35,642 nt of DNA from an uncultured Dokdonia sp. (GTDB lineage: Bacteria > Bacteroidota > Bacteroidia > Flavobacteriales > Flavobacteriaceae): NCBI RefSeq assembly GCF_937910895.1, contig NZ_CALEMI010000119.1, positions 1-35,642 of the forward strand. The letters run 5' to 3'. The translations under genes were made by a program, and so were the position numbers. Shown piece after piece: positions 7,738 to 15,863 of this stretch. Each line of letters starts with the position of its first letter. The first letter of the stretch is position 1. Below the pieces are notes generated by a model. The model was not told the DNA's origin. It saw nothing but the letters and a program-made list of their open reading frames with translations, and did not search any database.

Positions 7738-8973
7738 TTACAACTCAAAAGAAACCATCTCTATCTGAGACGAATCGCCCTGTAGATCTGCCCACGTTAC
7801 ATATACAGTTGTATCCATAATTTCTATTTGAGGAAAACCACTGGCGCGTGCTGCCGAAGTTGTCGTAATCGTAATAGGTGCCTCTTTACGTCCATCTTGA
7901 TAGACCCGCACGGCTTGCAATACGACCTGATCACCCAAAGGCTCTAACCAACTGACCAACGCGCTTCCATCTTTTAAAAACGCAGTATCCACACGCCCTA
8001 TCGCCATCCCTGCATCTACACGAACGGGAGTTCCAAAAGTAGCGCCATTATCTTGAGAGAATGTAACTAAAACTCTTGGCATATCTTGAGAAGCCGTAAA
8101 CCAAGAAACGACAAGATTTTCTTCTTGCGTCGCTATAGCAGGACCATTTACGGGACATCCATTCAATTGCCACTGATCGTTATACACTGCTTTAGGTGTT
8201 GTCCAAGAACCATCTACCCATCTCACAATATACGTGTCACGTATTTCTTCTGCACCTTTAGACCGATCTCGATAGACGACTATAGGACCATTGTACGTGA
8301 TTCCAATAGCGGTGTTACAACAATCACAAACCCTTGAATCTATAACCGTATCTTCTTTAATCGTTCCATCAAGAGTTACAATCGCTGCTCGTAAGGTCAT
8401 CTGATTATCTTCCTTCTTTTTATTTTTAGTATCGCGTCCGTCGAGCCAACTCACATAAAATCCATCATCATACGGACGCATAGCTACAAAGCCATGCTCA
8501 GCGGGGATGCCGTCAGTATTTAAAAGAAAATTAGATTTTACCACTTTATTACCAGCAATAAGATTCAGTTTGATATCATAATCATACGTTCCGTCTGCAG
8601 ATTTTTGAAGAATATTCGTCAGTACCGTTTCTCCATTCACAGCAAGTGCTGGAAAATCTGCCCAATTGACAAACCAATCTGTACCAGAAGTAATCTCTTT
8701 AGGCGTTGACCAATTTTGATCTTTATAGCTTGCATATTTTAGAACTGCTAGTGAATCTTCTTGTTCTACCCAAGTCATGTGCAGCGCTCCATTTTGAGTT
8801 ACCAATCTTGGTAAATGTGCTTTTCCTTTACTTGGGTTTCCTATATTCTTAAGTAGCGATTCTGATACTATTTCTTGTTTCTCTTCTACTTTAGGAGTTT
8901 CTTCTTTTTGTTTGCACGAAAAAGTGAAAGCTAACAAAACTAGTAGCAGAATAACAGATCTCATTTCGCGCAT
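7738..8973 (-). CDS. Sialidase-like beta-propeller lipoprotein
   Basis: 411 residues. A lipoprotein signal peptide (LLVLLAFTFSC) is followed by a Glu/Lys-rich tether, then repeated beta-strand segments of a six-bladed sialidase-like propeller. One clear Asp-box is visible, SQDNGATF at about residue 310, and further degenerate blades (GFYVSWLDGRDT; VYVTWADLQGD). A CDCC cysteine cluster lies in the middle (RVCDCCNT). The catalytic arginine triad of true sialidases cannot be established, so exo-sialidase activity should not be assumed. The gene starts 12 bases after the rimO stop, probably in one transcript. The start may be the first Met or the fourth residue (MRSVILL), which leaves the signal peptide intact. 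Confidence 0.75.
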   Translation of the reverse strand: MREMRSVILLLVLLAFTFSCKQKEETPKVEEKQEIVSESLLKNIGNPSKGKAHLPRLVTQNGALHMTWVEQEDSLAVLKYASYKDQNWSTPKEITSGTDWFVNWADFPALAVNGETVLTNILQKSADGTYDYDIKLNLIAGNKVVKSNFLLNTDGIPAEHGFVAMRPYDDGFYVSWLDGRDTKNKKKEDNQMTLRAAIVTLDGTIKEDTVIDSRVCDCCNTAIGITYNGPIVVYRDRSKGAEEIRDTYIVRWVDGSWTTPKAVYNDQWQLNGCPVNGPAIATQEENLVVSWFTASQDMPRVLVTFSQDNGATFGTPVRVDAGMAIGRVDTAFLKDGSALVSWLEPLGDQVVLQAVRVYQDGRKEAPITITTTSAARASGFPQIEIMDTTVYVTWADLQGDSSQIEMVSFEL

Positions 8974-8985
8974 AATTATTAATCG

Positions 8986-10332
8986 TTACGATTTAGCTCT
9001 TGCATGCATAGGTTTGGGTCTTTCTAAAATCTCAAGAGGTACTGCATACAAATCAAAATCTTCCGCTTGTGTGACTTTTACAGTTGTAAAACCACCCGTT
9101 TTTAGATAATATTTTGTTGCGTCTATCAACACTTCATTATCTACATCTGGACTATCAAACTCTGTACGACCTACAAAGTAATTTCCTTCTTTTCGATCGA
9201 CAACTATTTTGAATTCTTGCCCAATTTTTTGTTGATTTAACTCCCAAGAGATTTGCGATTGAATCTCCATAATTTGATTGGCTCGGTCCATTTTTACTTC
9301 TTCAGGAACATCATCCTCCAAGTTATACGCATGCGTATTTTCTTCGTGAGAATAGGTAAAGCATCCCAAACGCTCAAAACGTTGGTCTTTTACCCATTGT
9401 TTCAGCAGTTGAAAATCTTCTTCAGTTTCTCCGGGATATCCTACGATCAAAGTGGTACGGATGGTCATATTGGGTACGCTTTCGCGAAAGCGGTCTAACA
9501 AGGCATTCGTCTTTGCCATTGTGGTTCCTCGTCGCATCGACTTTAAAATGGAATCCGAAATATGCTGTAACGGAATATCAATATAATTACACACTTTGGG
9601 TTCACGATTCATTACCTCTAGGACATCCATCGGAAATCCTGTTGGGAATGCATAGTGCAAACGAATCCACTCCACACCTTCTACTTTTACAAGCGCTTCC
9701 AAAAGCTCAGCAAGATTACGCTTTTTATAGAGATCTAGTCCGTAATAGGTAAGATCTTGTGCAATAAGAATCAACTCCGAAACGCCTTTTGCTGCTAATT
9801 TCTCAGCTTCTGTGACAAGATGCTCTATAGGTTTTGATTTATGTTTTCCACGCATTAAAGGAATGGCACAAAACGAACATGGACTATCGCAACCCTCAGC
9901 AATTTTAAGGTATGCATAGTTTTTTGGCGTTGTGGTTATACGTTCTCCAATAAGTTCGTGCTTATAATCTGCTCCCAAAGCTTTTAATAATCCAGGCAAT
10001 TCTGTCGTACCAAAATACTGGTCTACATCTGGAATTTCTTTTTGTAAATCAGGCTTATAACGCTCAGATAGACATCCTGTTACAAACACTTTATCAACAT
10101 CCCCTTGCTCCTTTTGTTTTACGTACTCCAAAATCGTATTTACCGATTCTTCTTTGGCATTATCTATAAAACCACAGGTATTAATTACGACAATATTCCC
10201 TTCTTCTTCATGAACAACTTCTTTACCATTAGCTTTCAATTGTCCCATCAGCACTTCACTGTCATACACGTTCTTAGAACATCCAAGAGTAACTACATTG
10301 ATCTTATTCTTTTTCAGGGTTTTTGTTCTCAT
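8986..10332 (-). CDS. rimO: Ribosomal protein S12 methylthiotransferase RimO
   Basis: 448 residues, the normal length. The enzyme is a radical-SAM protein with two iron-sulfur clusters that adds a methylthio group to an aspartate of ribosomal protein S12 in the cytoplasm. The N-terminal UPF0004 domain has its three cysteines (C18 in LGCSKN, C53 in NTCGFI, C87 in VTGCLSE). The radical-SAM motif CxxxCxxC is C148, C152, C155 (EGCDSPCSFC). A C-terminal TRAM domain follows (KEGNYFVGRTEFDSPDVDNEVLI). The S12-specific RimO form rather than MiaB is favoured by LGCSKN and overall similarity. A dispersed palindrome is inside the gene, translated as DRFRES at about residues 280-286. It lies downstream of ftsY, behind a terminator, with its own TATCTTTG promoter box. 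Confidence 0.95.
   Translation of the reverse strand: MRTKTLKKNKINVVTLGCSKNVYDSEVLMGQLKANGKEVVHEEEGNIVVINTCGFIDNAKEESVNTILEYVKQKEQGDVDKVFVTGCLSERYKPDLQKEIPDVDQYFGTTELPGLLKALGADYKHELIGERITTTPKNYAYLKIAEGCDSPCSFCAIPLMRGKHKSKPIEHLVTEAEKLAAKGVSELILIAQDLTYYGLDLYKKRNLAELLEALVKVEGVEWIRLHYAFPTGFPMDVLEVMNREPKVCNYIDIPLQHISDSILKSMRRGTTMAKTNALLDRFRESVPNMTIRTTLIVGYPGETEEDFQLLKQWVKDQRFERLGCFTYSHEENTHAYNLEDDVPEEVKMDRANQIMEIQSQISWELNQQKIGQEFKIVVDRKEGNYFVGRTEFDSPDVDNEVLIDATKYYLKTGGFTTVKVTQAEDFDLYAVPLEILERPKPMHARAKS
9477..9492. repeat. Dispersed palindrome inside rimO
   Basis: CGCTTTCGCGAAAGCG, perfect 16-bp palindrome in coding sequence, read as R-F-R-E-S. Confidence 0.9.
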
Positions 10333-10353
10333 ACCTCTATTTTATTCGGGGTG

Positions 10354-10361
10354 CAAAGATA
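10354..10361 (-). promoter_or_regulatory. Probable promoter -7 box of rimO
   Basis: Minus strand reads TATCTTTG, matching the Bacteroidota TAnnTTTG element, 22 bases before the rimO ATG. The -33 TTG is not clear. Confidence 0.5.
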
Positions 10362-10475
10362 CGTTTTAAAAAATAGTCGCGATACAGAAAGTAAAAAAAC
10401 AACAATGTAGGGAATCTATGCTTTTTTATATCTTATGGAACCACATCTAAATTAGAAAATCGAAGTCGTATAAAT

Positions 10476-10508
10476 AGAAAAAGGCTTTACAAATCTGCAA
10501 AGCCTTTT
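10476..10508 (-). terminator. Intrinsic terminator of ftsY
   Basis: AAAAGGCTTT (10479-10488) pairs with AAAGCCTTTT (10499-10508) over a 10-base loop. On the minus strand a TTTTTCTATTT stretch closes it. It separates ftsY from rimO. Confidence 0.8.
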
Positions 10509-10530
10509 CTATTTTATCTAAACGTGCATT

Positions 10531-11484
10531 TTACTTGAAGAAAGAATCTACAAATTCTATTTTATTAAAGACTTGTAGATCTTCTATCCCTTCACCTACG
10601 CCTATATATTTTACAGGGATTTGAAATTGATCTGAGATACCAATCACAACTCCACCTTTGGCAGTACCATCCAGCTTTGTCACGGCAAGGGAGGTAACTT
10701 CTGTAGCAGCGGTAAATTGTTTGGCTTGTTCAAAAGCATTCTGCCCTGTAGAGCCATCCAAAACTAATAATACCTCATGTGGCGCATCTCCTATCACTTT
10801 TTGCATCACACGTTTTACTTTGGTCAACTCATTCATTAAGTTGACTTTATTATGTAAACGTCCCGCAGTATCTATAATGATCACATCTGCGTCTTGATTG
10901 ACACCACTTTCTAACGCATCAAACGCAACTGAGGCAGGATCACTTCCCATTTGTTGTTTTACAATCGGAACATCTACTCTATCTGCCCATACTTGTAATT
11001 GATCTATGGCTGCTGCTCTAAATGTATCTCCAGCGCCTAACACCACTTTCTTTCCTTGTTTTTTGAACTGATACGCAAGTTTACCAATAGTCGTCGTCTT
11101 CCCTACCCCATTCACTCCTACCACCATAATCACGTGTGGTCTGGTACCTTCAGGGAGTTCAAAATCGGTAGCGTTTCCTGTATTAGTCTCACTTAATAAG
11201 CCTGCAATTTCTTCTCGAAGTATTTTATTAAGCTCATCGGTTCCTAAATATTTGTCTTTAGCGACACGGGCTTCTATGCGCCCTATAACCTTAAGTGTTG
11301 TTTTGACACCTACATCACTTGTGACCAATACTTCTTCAAGATTATCTAAGACATCATCATCTACCTTCGATTTTCCAGCAACGGCTTTACTCATTTTATC
11401 AAAGAAACTTGTCTTTGATTTTTCGAGTCCTTTATCTAAGGTTTCTTTTTTTTCTTTCGAAAATATTTTTTTGAAAAAACTCAT
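10531..11484 (-). CDS. ftsY: Signal recognition particle receptor FtsY
   Basis: 317 residues, a short form without the long acidic N-terminal A domain of E. coli. FtsY is the SRP-type GTPase that docks ribosome-SRP complexes at the membrane for co-translational insertion. The N domain is at about 25-100 and the NG GTPase domain follows: G1 GVNGVGKTTT at 123-132, GDTFRAAA at 152-159, DTAGR at 205-209, TKLDGTAKGG near 270 and a C-terminal GVGEGIEDL. The N-terminal helix (FFKKIFSKEKKE) is basic, suited to membrane contact. It has its own promoter upstream, with TTG and TATTTTTG 19 bases apart, and is separated from secDF by a terminator. Standard housekeeping gene, nothing odd. Confidence 0.97.
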   Translation of the reverse strand: MSFFKKIFSKEKKETLDKGLEKSKTSFFDKMSKAVAGKSKVDDDVLDNLEEVLVTSDVGVKTTLKVIGRIEARVAKDKYLGTDELNKILREEIAGLLSETNTGNATDFELPEGTRPHVIMVVGVNGVGKTTTIGKLAYQFKKQGKKVVLGAGDTFRAAAIDQLQVWADRVDVPIVKQQMGSDPASVAFDALESGVNQDADVIIIDTAGRLHNKVNLMNELTKVKRVMQKVIGDAPHEVLLVLDGSTGQNAFEQAKQFTAATEVTSLAVTKLDGTAKGGVVIGISDQFQIPVKYIGVGEGIEDLQVFNKIEFVDSFFK

Positions 11485-11506
11485 GTTTGATTTTTGGTTG
11501 TAGTGT

Positions 11507-11536
11507 CAAAAATAATGCCTTTTACTGAGAATGCAA
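11507..11536 (-). promoter_or_regulatory. Probable ftsY promoter
   Basis: On the minus strand TTG (11534-11536), a 19-base spacer and TATTTTTG (11507-11514) match the Bacteroidota -33/-7 pattern. It implies a leader of roughly 20 bases before the ATG at 11484. Confidence 0.6.
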
Positions 11537-11598
11537 TTATGTCAGGTGTGGATCTGTTTTTAACTTTTTATGGTTTGCAAATTAGAGGGTTACTTTAT

Positions 11599-11616
11599 AC
11601 GCTTTCGCGAAAGCGT
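11599..11616. repeat. Dispersed palindrome, perfect 18-bp copy
   Basis: ACGCTTTCGCGAAAGCGT, in the gap between secDF and ftsY, upstream of the ftsY promoter and downstream of the secDF terminator. Confidence 0.9.
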
Positions 11617-11717
11617 GTACACCTTATGTATCTTTTTAAATCACTATCTAAAATATTAGACACATCTTAAATCTCGCTGAAGAAGTGAGATACATTGAAA
11701 GAGCCGTTTTAATAATA

Positions 11718-11750
11718 AAACCCGCTATACATGACATATAGCGGGTTTTG
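11718..11750 (-). terminator. Intrinsic terminator of secDF
   Basis: Perfect 12-bp stem AAACCCGCTATA (11718-11729) with TATAGCGGGTTT (11737-11748) and a 7-base loop. It lies 19 bases after the secDF stop, with TTTT on either side. Confidence 0.85.
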
Positions 11751-11768
11751 TATTTCAAATAGAAAATA

Positions 11769-14700
11769 TTAGGCTTCTTCTAAAACTTCTTCTTTATTTT
11801 CTTCTTTTAATCCTTTTTTCTGAACGGTATCAAACATCACTGGTGTTGCGATAAATAGTGATGAGTAGGTTCCTACAAGTACCCCTACTATTAATGCAAA
11901 CATTAATCCTCTAATAGAATCTGCTCCTAAGAAGAAGATGGCTAATAACACGATTAATGTCGTTACAGAGGTATTTAACGTACGACTTAATGTACTGTTT
12001 AATGCTTGATTGATCAATTTACCAAATCCGCGTGTTGATCCGTGCTCCTTGATATACTCACGAATACGGTCAAATACAACCACGGTATCATTCAGAGAAT
12101 ATCCAATCACGGTCAGAATAGCCGCAATAAAGTTTTGATCTACCTCCATATCAAATGGCATAATGTTTTTGAAGATCGCAAAGATTCCCAATACAATTAA
12201 TACATCATGGAATACCGCTGCAACCGCTCCTAAAGAGAATTGCCATCTACGGAAACGTAATAAGATATATAAGAATACCACAATGAGAGATCCGATAATC
12301 GCTAACAAAGCGCCTCTCTTAATATCATCTGCAATGGTAGGTCCTACTTTGTTATAACTCATCTTTCCAATTTCCTTTCCATCATACGATCTGCTAAAGT
12401 CTTCAAAACTTAAGTCGCTTGGCAGATAGTTACTAAGAGACGTATATAATTTTCTTTCTACAGCCTCATCTACTTCTAGACCTGTTTCTTGAATTCTATA
12501 CTTCGTTGTGATTTTTAATTGATTGTCTGCTCCATACGTTTTTACGATAGCACTTCCAAATACATCTTCACTAGATAAAAGATCTCCTACTTCTGAAGAG
12601 TTGATTGCTTTTTCAAAACGAACAGTATATGAACGTCCTCCTACAAAGTCAACCCCAGCATTTAATCCGCCAGTTACTAAAGAGAAAATACCAATACCTA
12701 TTAATACCAATGAGATTGCATAAGCGATCTTACGTTTCCCTAAGAAATCGACTTTATTATTTACAAATAAGTTCTTTGTGATTCCTGTTGAAAATGCTAA
12801 TGATTTTCCATTCTTTCCATATCCATCTATAAAGAGTCTGGTGATGAAAATCGCACAGAATAAAGAGGTTGCAATACCTATCATTAAGGTAACAGCAAAT
12901 CCTTTTACAGGTCCTGTTCCAAATAAGAATAATATCAATGCCGTTAAGAAGGTTGTAATGTTTGCATCAAGAATTGAGGATAATGCATTATTAAATCCAT
13001 CTTTAATCGCATCTTTTTGAGATTTCCCTTTACGCAACTCTTCTTTGATACGTTCAAAAATAAGTACATTGGCATCTACCGCCATACCTATGGTTAATAC
13101 AATACCTGCAATACCAGGAAGGGTTAATACCGCTTCAAAACTCACTAATACTCCAAAAATGAATAAAATATTCACCACAAGTGCAACATCTGAGTATAGT
13201 CCTGCTCTACCGTAGTAGAATACCATCCATACTAATACAAAAAGAAGTGCGATAATAAACGAAATCACACCACTATTAATTGCTTCTTTACCTAAAGTAG
13301 CTCCAATTTCTTCTGCTTCGATCACATCTGCAGAAGCAGGAAGTTTACCAGCGTTTAAAACTGTAGCAAGATCTTGTGCAGATTGTACAGTAAAGTTTCC
13401 AGAAATCTCTGTGCTTCCTCCTTTAATTTCTTGTCTTGCGGTTGCCGCAGATTGTACGGTATTATCAAGTACAATGGCGATTGCATTTCTTTTTTGTGCT
13501 ACGGTACGTGTTAATTTTGACCACTGACTTACCCCTTGACCTTCAAAATCAAGACCTACAGAAGGCTGTTGGGTTTGTGTAAACTGTTGACGTGCATCAT
13601 TTACAACGTCTCCACTCATATAAGGCTCACCAGAACGATTAGATTCTAATGCGTATAAAGGCACTCTTTCGATAGTTTCATCCCCATCACCTATCTGAAC
13701 CGTTTCTGCATCTCCCCAAGCAAATTTTGCAAAACGTAAATTTGCTGGACGTAAACGTACAATAGACGGCGTTCTTAAATATCCATTAATCGTTGCAGTA
13801 TCTTTCACAGCGGCATATCCTACAGTAGGTACTTCTCTATACTGAAATGCTGTTGCATTGGGTGTGAATATCTCAAGAAGAGGATTATTTTGCGCTACAT
13901 CCTCATCTTCGTCACCTTCGGCGTCTTTTAATAAGTCATCTACAACACTATCTACATTTGTAGAATCTTGTACTACTTCAGTTTCTTCTTTTTCATCCTT
14001 TTTGATCGTTGCTGCTAATGTCTGATCTACCAATCCTAAATAATTGATGACATCTCCTGCATAATGCGTTTCATAAAACTCTAATTGCGCTTTTGCAGAT
14101 AAGAAACGTACAGCTCTCTGAATATCTTTTGCACCAGGAAGTTCTACTAGAATACGTCCATTATCTCCAAGGTTTTGGATGTTAGGTTGTGTTACCCCAA
14201 ACTTATCAATACGATTACGTAAAGTCTCAAAAGCAGATTGAATTGTTTCTTTAATCTCTCCTCTAAGTACAACAGCTACTTCGTCATTACTCATGTTAGG
14301 ATCAATCTTATCTCCTAATATGACGTTAGAAAATATATCTGGAGACGCTAATTTTACATCTCCACCCTGATCTTCAAAAGCGGTTAAGAAATCTTCAAAA
14401 TAGGTGTTTTGACTATTCTTCTGTGCTTCATCTGCTGCATCTAGTGCTGCAATAAACGCAGGATCTCTTTTTCCATTGGCAAGACCTCCCAAAATATCTC
14501 TTACAGAAATTTGAAGGATTACGTTAATCCCCCCTTTAAGGTCAAGTCCTTTATTTAATTCTTTTTCTTTAGCTTCATCATAGGTGATTCCAACATAAAT
14601 TGGTTTATTCCCTACGCTATCTAGATAGATGCGTTCATAGACATCTCTTTGATCTGCATCATCTCCTGCTTTACTAATTGCAAATTCCTTTGCTGCTGTC

Positions 14701-14813
14701 TCTGTTTTATTTGTTAAATATGTAAATGAGAGTTGGTAAATACATACCAAACCAAATACAATAGCAAATATTCGAATGAGTCCTTTATTTTGCATTTTTG
14801 TGTTTTTTGTCAT
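11769..14813 (-). CDS. secDF: Fused protein translocase subunit SecDF
   Basis: About 1014 residues, one chain carrying both SecD and SecF as is usual in Bacteroidota. SecDF uses the proton gradient to pull secreted proteins through SecYEG on the outer side of the cytoplasmic membrane. Visible signs: an N-terminal membrane segment; the SecD signature KGLDLKGGINV; a large periplasmic region with an acidic insert (about 260-310, VVQDSTNVDSVVDDLL, low complexity); six SecD membrane helices with GMAVDANVLIFERIKEEL; then the SecF half beginning FVNNKVDFLGKRK, with AGVDFVGGRSYTVRF and GYSLNDTVVVFDRIRE. I chose the ATG at 14813 over a TTG three bases upstream; an ATG at 14795 (MQNKGLIRIF) is also possible. 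Inverted repeats upstream suggest a structured leader. Confidence 0.96.
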   Translation of the reverse strand: MTKNTKMQNKGLIRIFAIVFGLVCIYQLSFTYLTNKTETAAKEFAISKAGDDADQRDVYERIYLDSVGNKPIYVGITYDEAKEKELNKGLDLKGGINVILQISVRDILGGLANGKRDPAFIAALDAADEAQKNSQNTYFEDFLTAFEDQGGDVKLASPDIFSNVILGDKIDPNMSNDEVAVVLRGEIKETIQSAFETLRNRIDKFGVTQPNIQNLGDNGRILVELPGAKDIQRAVRFLSAKAQLEFYETHYAGDVINYLGLVDQTLAATIKKDEKEETEVVQDSTNVDSVVDDLLKDAEGDEDEDVAQNNPLLEIFTPNATAFQYREVPTVGYAAVKDTATINGYLRTPSIVRLRPANLRFAKFAWGDAETVQIGDGDETIERVPLYALESNRSGEPYMSGDVVNDARQQFTQTQQPSVGLDFEGQGVSQWSKLTRTVAQKRNAIAIVLDNTVQSAATARQEIKGGSTEISGNFTVQSAQDLATVLNAGKLPASADVIEAEEIGATLGKEAINSGVISFIIALLFVLVWMVFYYGRAGLYSDVALVVNILFIFGVLVSFEAVLTLPGIAGIVLTIGMAVDANVLIFERIKEELRKGKSQKDAIKDGFNNALSSILDANITTFLTALILFLFGTGPVKGFAVTLMIGIATSLFCAIFITRLFIDGYGKNGKSLAFSTGITKNLFVNNKVDFLGKRKIAYAISLVLIGIGIFSLVTGGLNAGVDFVGGRSYTVRFEKAINSSEVGDLLSSEDVFGSAIVKTYGADNQLKITTKYRIQETGLEVDEAVERKLYTSLSNYLPSDLSFEDFSRSYDGKEIGKMSYNKVGPTIADDIKRGALLAIIGSLIVVFLYILLRFRRWQFSLGAVAAVFHDVLIVLGIFAIFKNIMPFDMEVDQNFIAAILTVIGYSLNDTVVVFDRIREYIKEHGSTRGFGKLINQALNSTLSRTLNTSVTTLIVLLAIFFLGADSIRGLMFALIVGVLVGTYSSLFIATPVMFDTVQKKGLKEENKEEVLEEA

Positions 14814-14820
14814 CAATATT

Positions 14821-15002
14821 GATACTAAAAGACGTCTAGTATCATTTGATCGTTATATTATTGATATTTTATTGTTGGTTTTCAACCTTAAAAAAGATAC
14901 AATTCTAACGTGTTACCACTTCACATTCTTTTTTATGATTAAACGGAGTTCATAAGTGATGAAACGTATGTCAATACATACGGTAAGTTTAAAATCACTT
15001 AT
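14821..15002 (-). promoter_or_regulatory. Inverted repeats in the secDF upstream region
   Basis: Two structures: a nested one, ATAAGTGAT (14952-14960) with ATCACTTAT (14994-15002) enclosing a CGTATGT-CAAT-ACATACG hairpin (14965-14982), and a GATACTA...TAGTATC hairpin (14821-14843) only a few bases before the start codon. Only very short ATG reading frames (up to 6 codons) were seen between them. The outer structure could instead belong to the end of the upstream gene, but no T run follows it. Confidence 0.4.
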
Positions 15003-15015
15003 ATCGAGAGTTTCA

Positions 15016-15627
15016 TTACGTTGTCGGGCCAGCCCTCACTTCAGGTATATTATAAGATGCGTCATCTATTGCGATGGCAATATTCCTGTGTACTATGTAT
15101 GCTAATTTTTCAGTTTTATTTTTTTCCTCGTTACGTTGCTTACTAATAGAAGCATAGGTGTCTGGAGTAAAAAAACGAATGATTTCTGATTTTAATTCTA
15201 CGATATTTCCACTAGAACCTGCTATATCAATATTCTCTTGAATTTCATAAACATCAAGTTGATACGGTTTTCTATCTTCTTTTGAAGGTAATCTAGTATT
15301 CTCTTTATCAAAATCATAAGAAGTATGACTTATTGCGAGATCTATGTCTTCTAAAAATATTTTTTTTACTTCACTAACGTCAATATCACTGTAATAGGTG
15401 ATTTTTAATGTGCCGTTTCCAGATTCTTGTATTTGTATATTGTCGACCTCTAACGCTTCAAGCTGACTCTTAATCTGAGTGATTGCATCTTGAGTTTCAT
15501 CAAGTGTCACTTCAAGATCTGCAAACTGAAGAACAATTTCCTGATTAGGCACAGAAACTTGCTCCAAGCTTATACCAACGATAGCTAGGGCAAAAATCAA
15601 AGCACTTACGTACCATTTGTTTCTCAT
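15016..15627 (-). CDS. Small membrane-anchored protein of unknown function upstream of secDF
   Basis: 203 residues from the ATG at 15627 (MRNKWYVSAL). A longer reading frame reaches 15705, but a good promoter (TTG, 20 bases, TATATTTG) at 15689-15719 would place the transcript start downstream of that codon, so the shorter start is preferred. There is one N-terminal membrane segment or uncleaved signal (VSALIFALAIVGISLEQ). A region follows (QFADLEVTLDETQDAITQI, KSQLEALEVDN, GTLKITYYSDIDVSEVKKIF) that looks like a beta-alpha-beta ferredoxin-like fold, somewhat reminiscent of the periplasmic domain of SecD. The C-terminal half is charged. It lies between mdh and secDF on the same strand. No known family was recognised; a link to SecDF is inferred only from position and the fold impression. 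Confidence 0.7.
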   Translation of the reverse strand: MRNKWYVSALIFALAIVGISLEQVSVPNQEIVLQFADLEVTLDETQDAITQIKSQLEALEVDNIQIQESGNGTLKITYYSDIDVSEVKKIFLEDIDLAISHTSYDFDKENTRLPSKEDRKPYQLDVYEIQENIDIAGSSGNIVELKSEIIRFFTPDTYASISKQRNEEKNKTEKLAYIVHRNIAIAIDDASYNIPEVRAGPTT

Positions 15628-15688
15628 GCGCCAAAAATAAAGATTGTGTTTTGCAGTATAGACGTTTCGGTCATTTTTACAAAACGTG

Positions 15689-15719
15689 CAAATATAGGAT
15701 TTCAATTACGATTAGCCAA
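15689..15719 (-). promoter_or_regulatory. Promoter of the small membrane-anchored protein gene
   Basis: Minus strand TTG (15717-15719), a 20-base spacer and TATATTTG (15689-15696). It decides the start codon: transcripts from here cannot include the longer reading frame's first codons. Confidence 0.65.
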
Positions 15720-15773
15720 TATTTTTTATACTCCTAGAATTGATTTTTCTGACTTAGGAGTTATTTTTCTAAC

Positions 15774-15810
15774 AAAAAAAGGAAGATCATTTTTCAACGA
15801 CCTCCCTTTT
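15774..15810 (-). terminator. Intrinsic terminator of mdh
   Basis: A 12-bp stem with two G-U pairs (15799-15810 with 15777-15788), followed on the minus strand by seven or more T. The mdh stop is 54 bases upstream and a dispersed palindrome lies between. Confidence 0.8.
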
Positions 15811-15830
15811 TAAATTTATGTGTTGCTTTA

Positions 15831-15850
15831 TACGCTTTCGCGAAAGCGTA
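15831..15850. repeat. Dispersed palindrome, perfect 20-bp copy
   Basis: TACGCTTTCGCGAAAGCGTA, inside the mdh 3' untranslated region, between the stop codon and the terminator hairpin. Confidence 0.9.
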
Positions 15851-15863
15851 TCCATTCTTATTT

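Noticed and set aside
15632-15639. TATTTTTG box as the promoter of the small membrane protein gene
   Set aside because: It is only five bases from the start codon; the upstream TTG-N20-TATATTTG is a better fit.
15628-15705. 26-residue N-terminal extension of the small membrane protein
   Set aside because: A good promoter lies over it and the shorter start begins a normal membrane anchor.
15730-15761. ACTCCTA/TAGGAGT hairpin as a terminator
   Set aside because: Its T run is on the plus strand, where no gene ends; it overlaps the promoter region of a minus-strand gene and its role is unclear.
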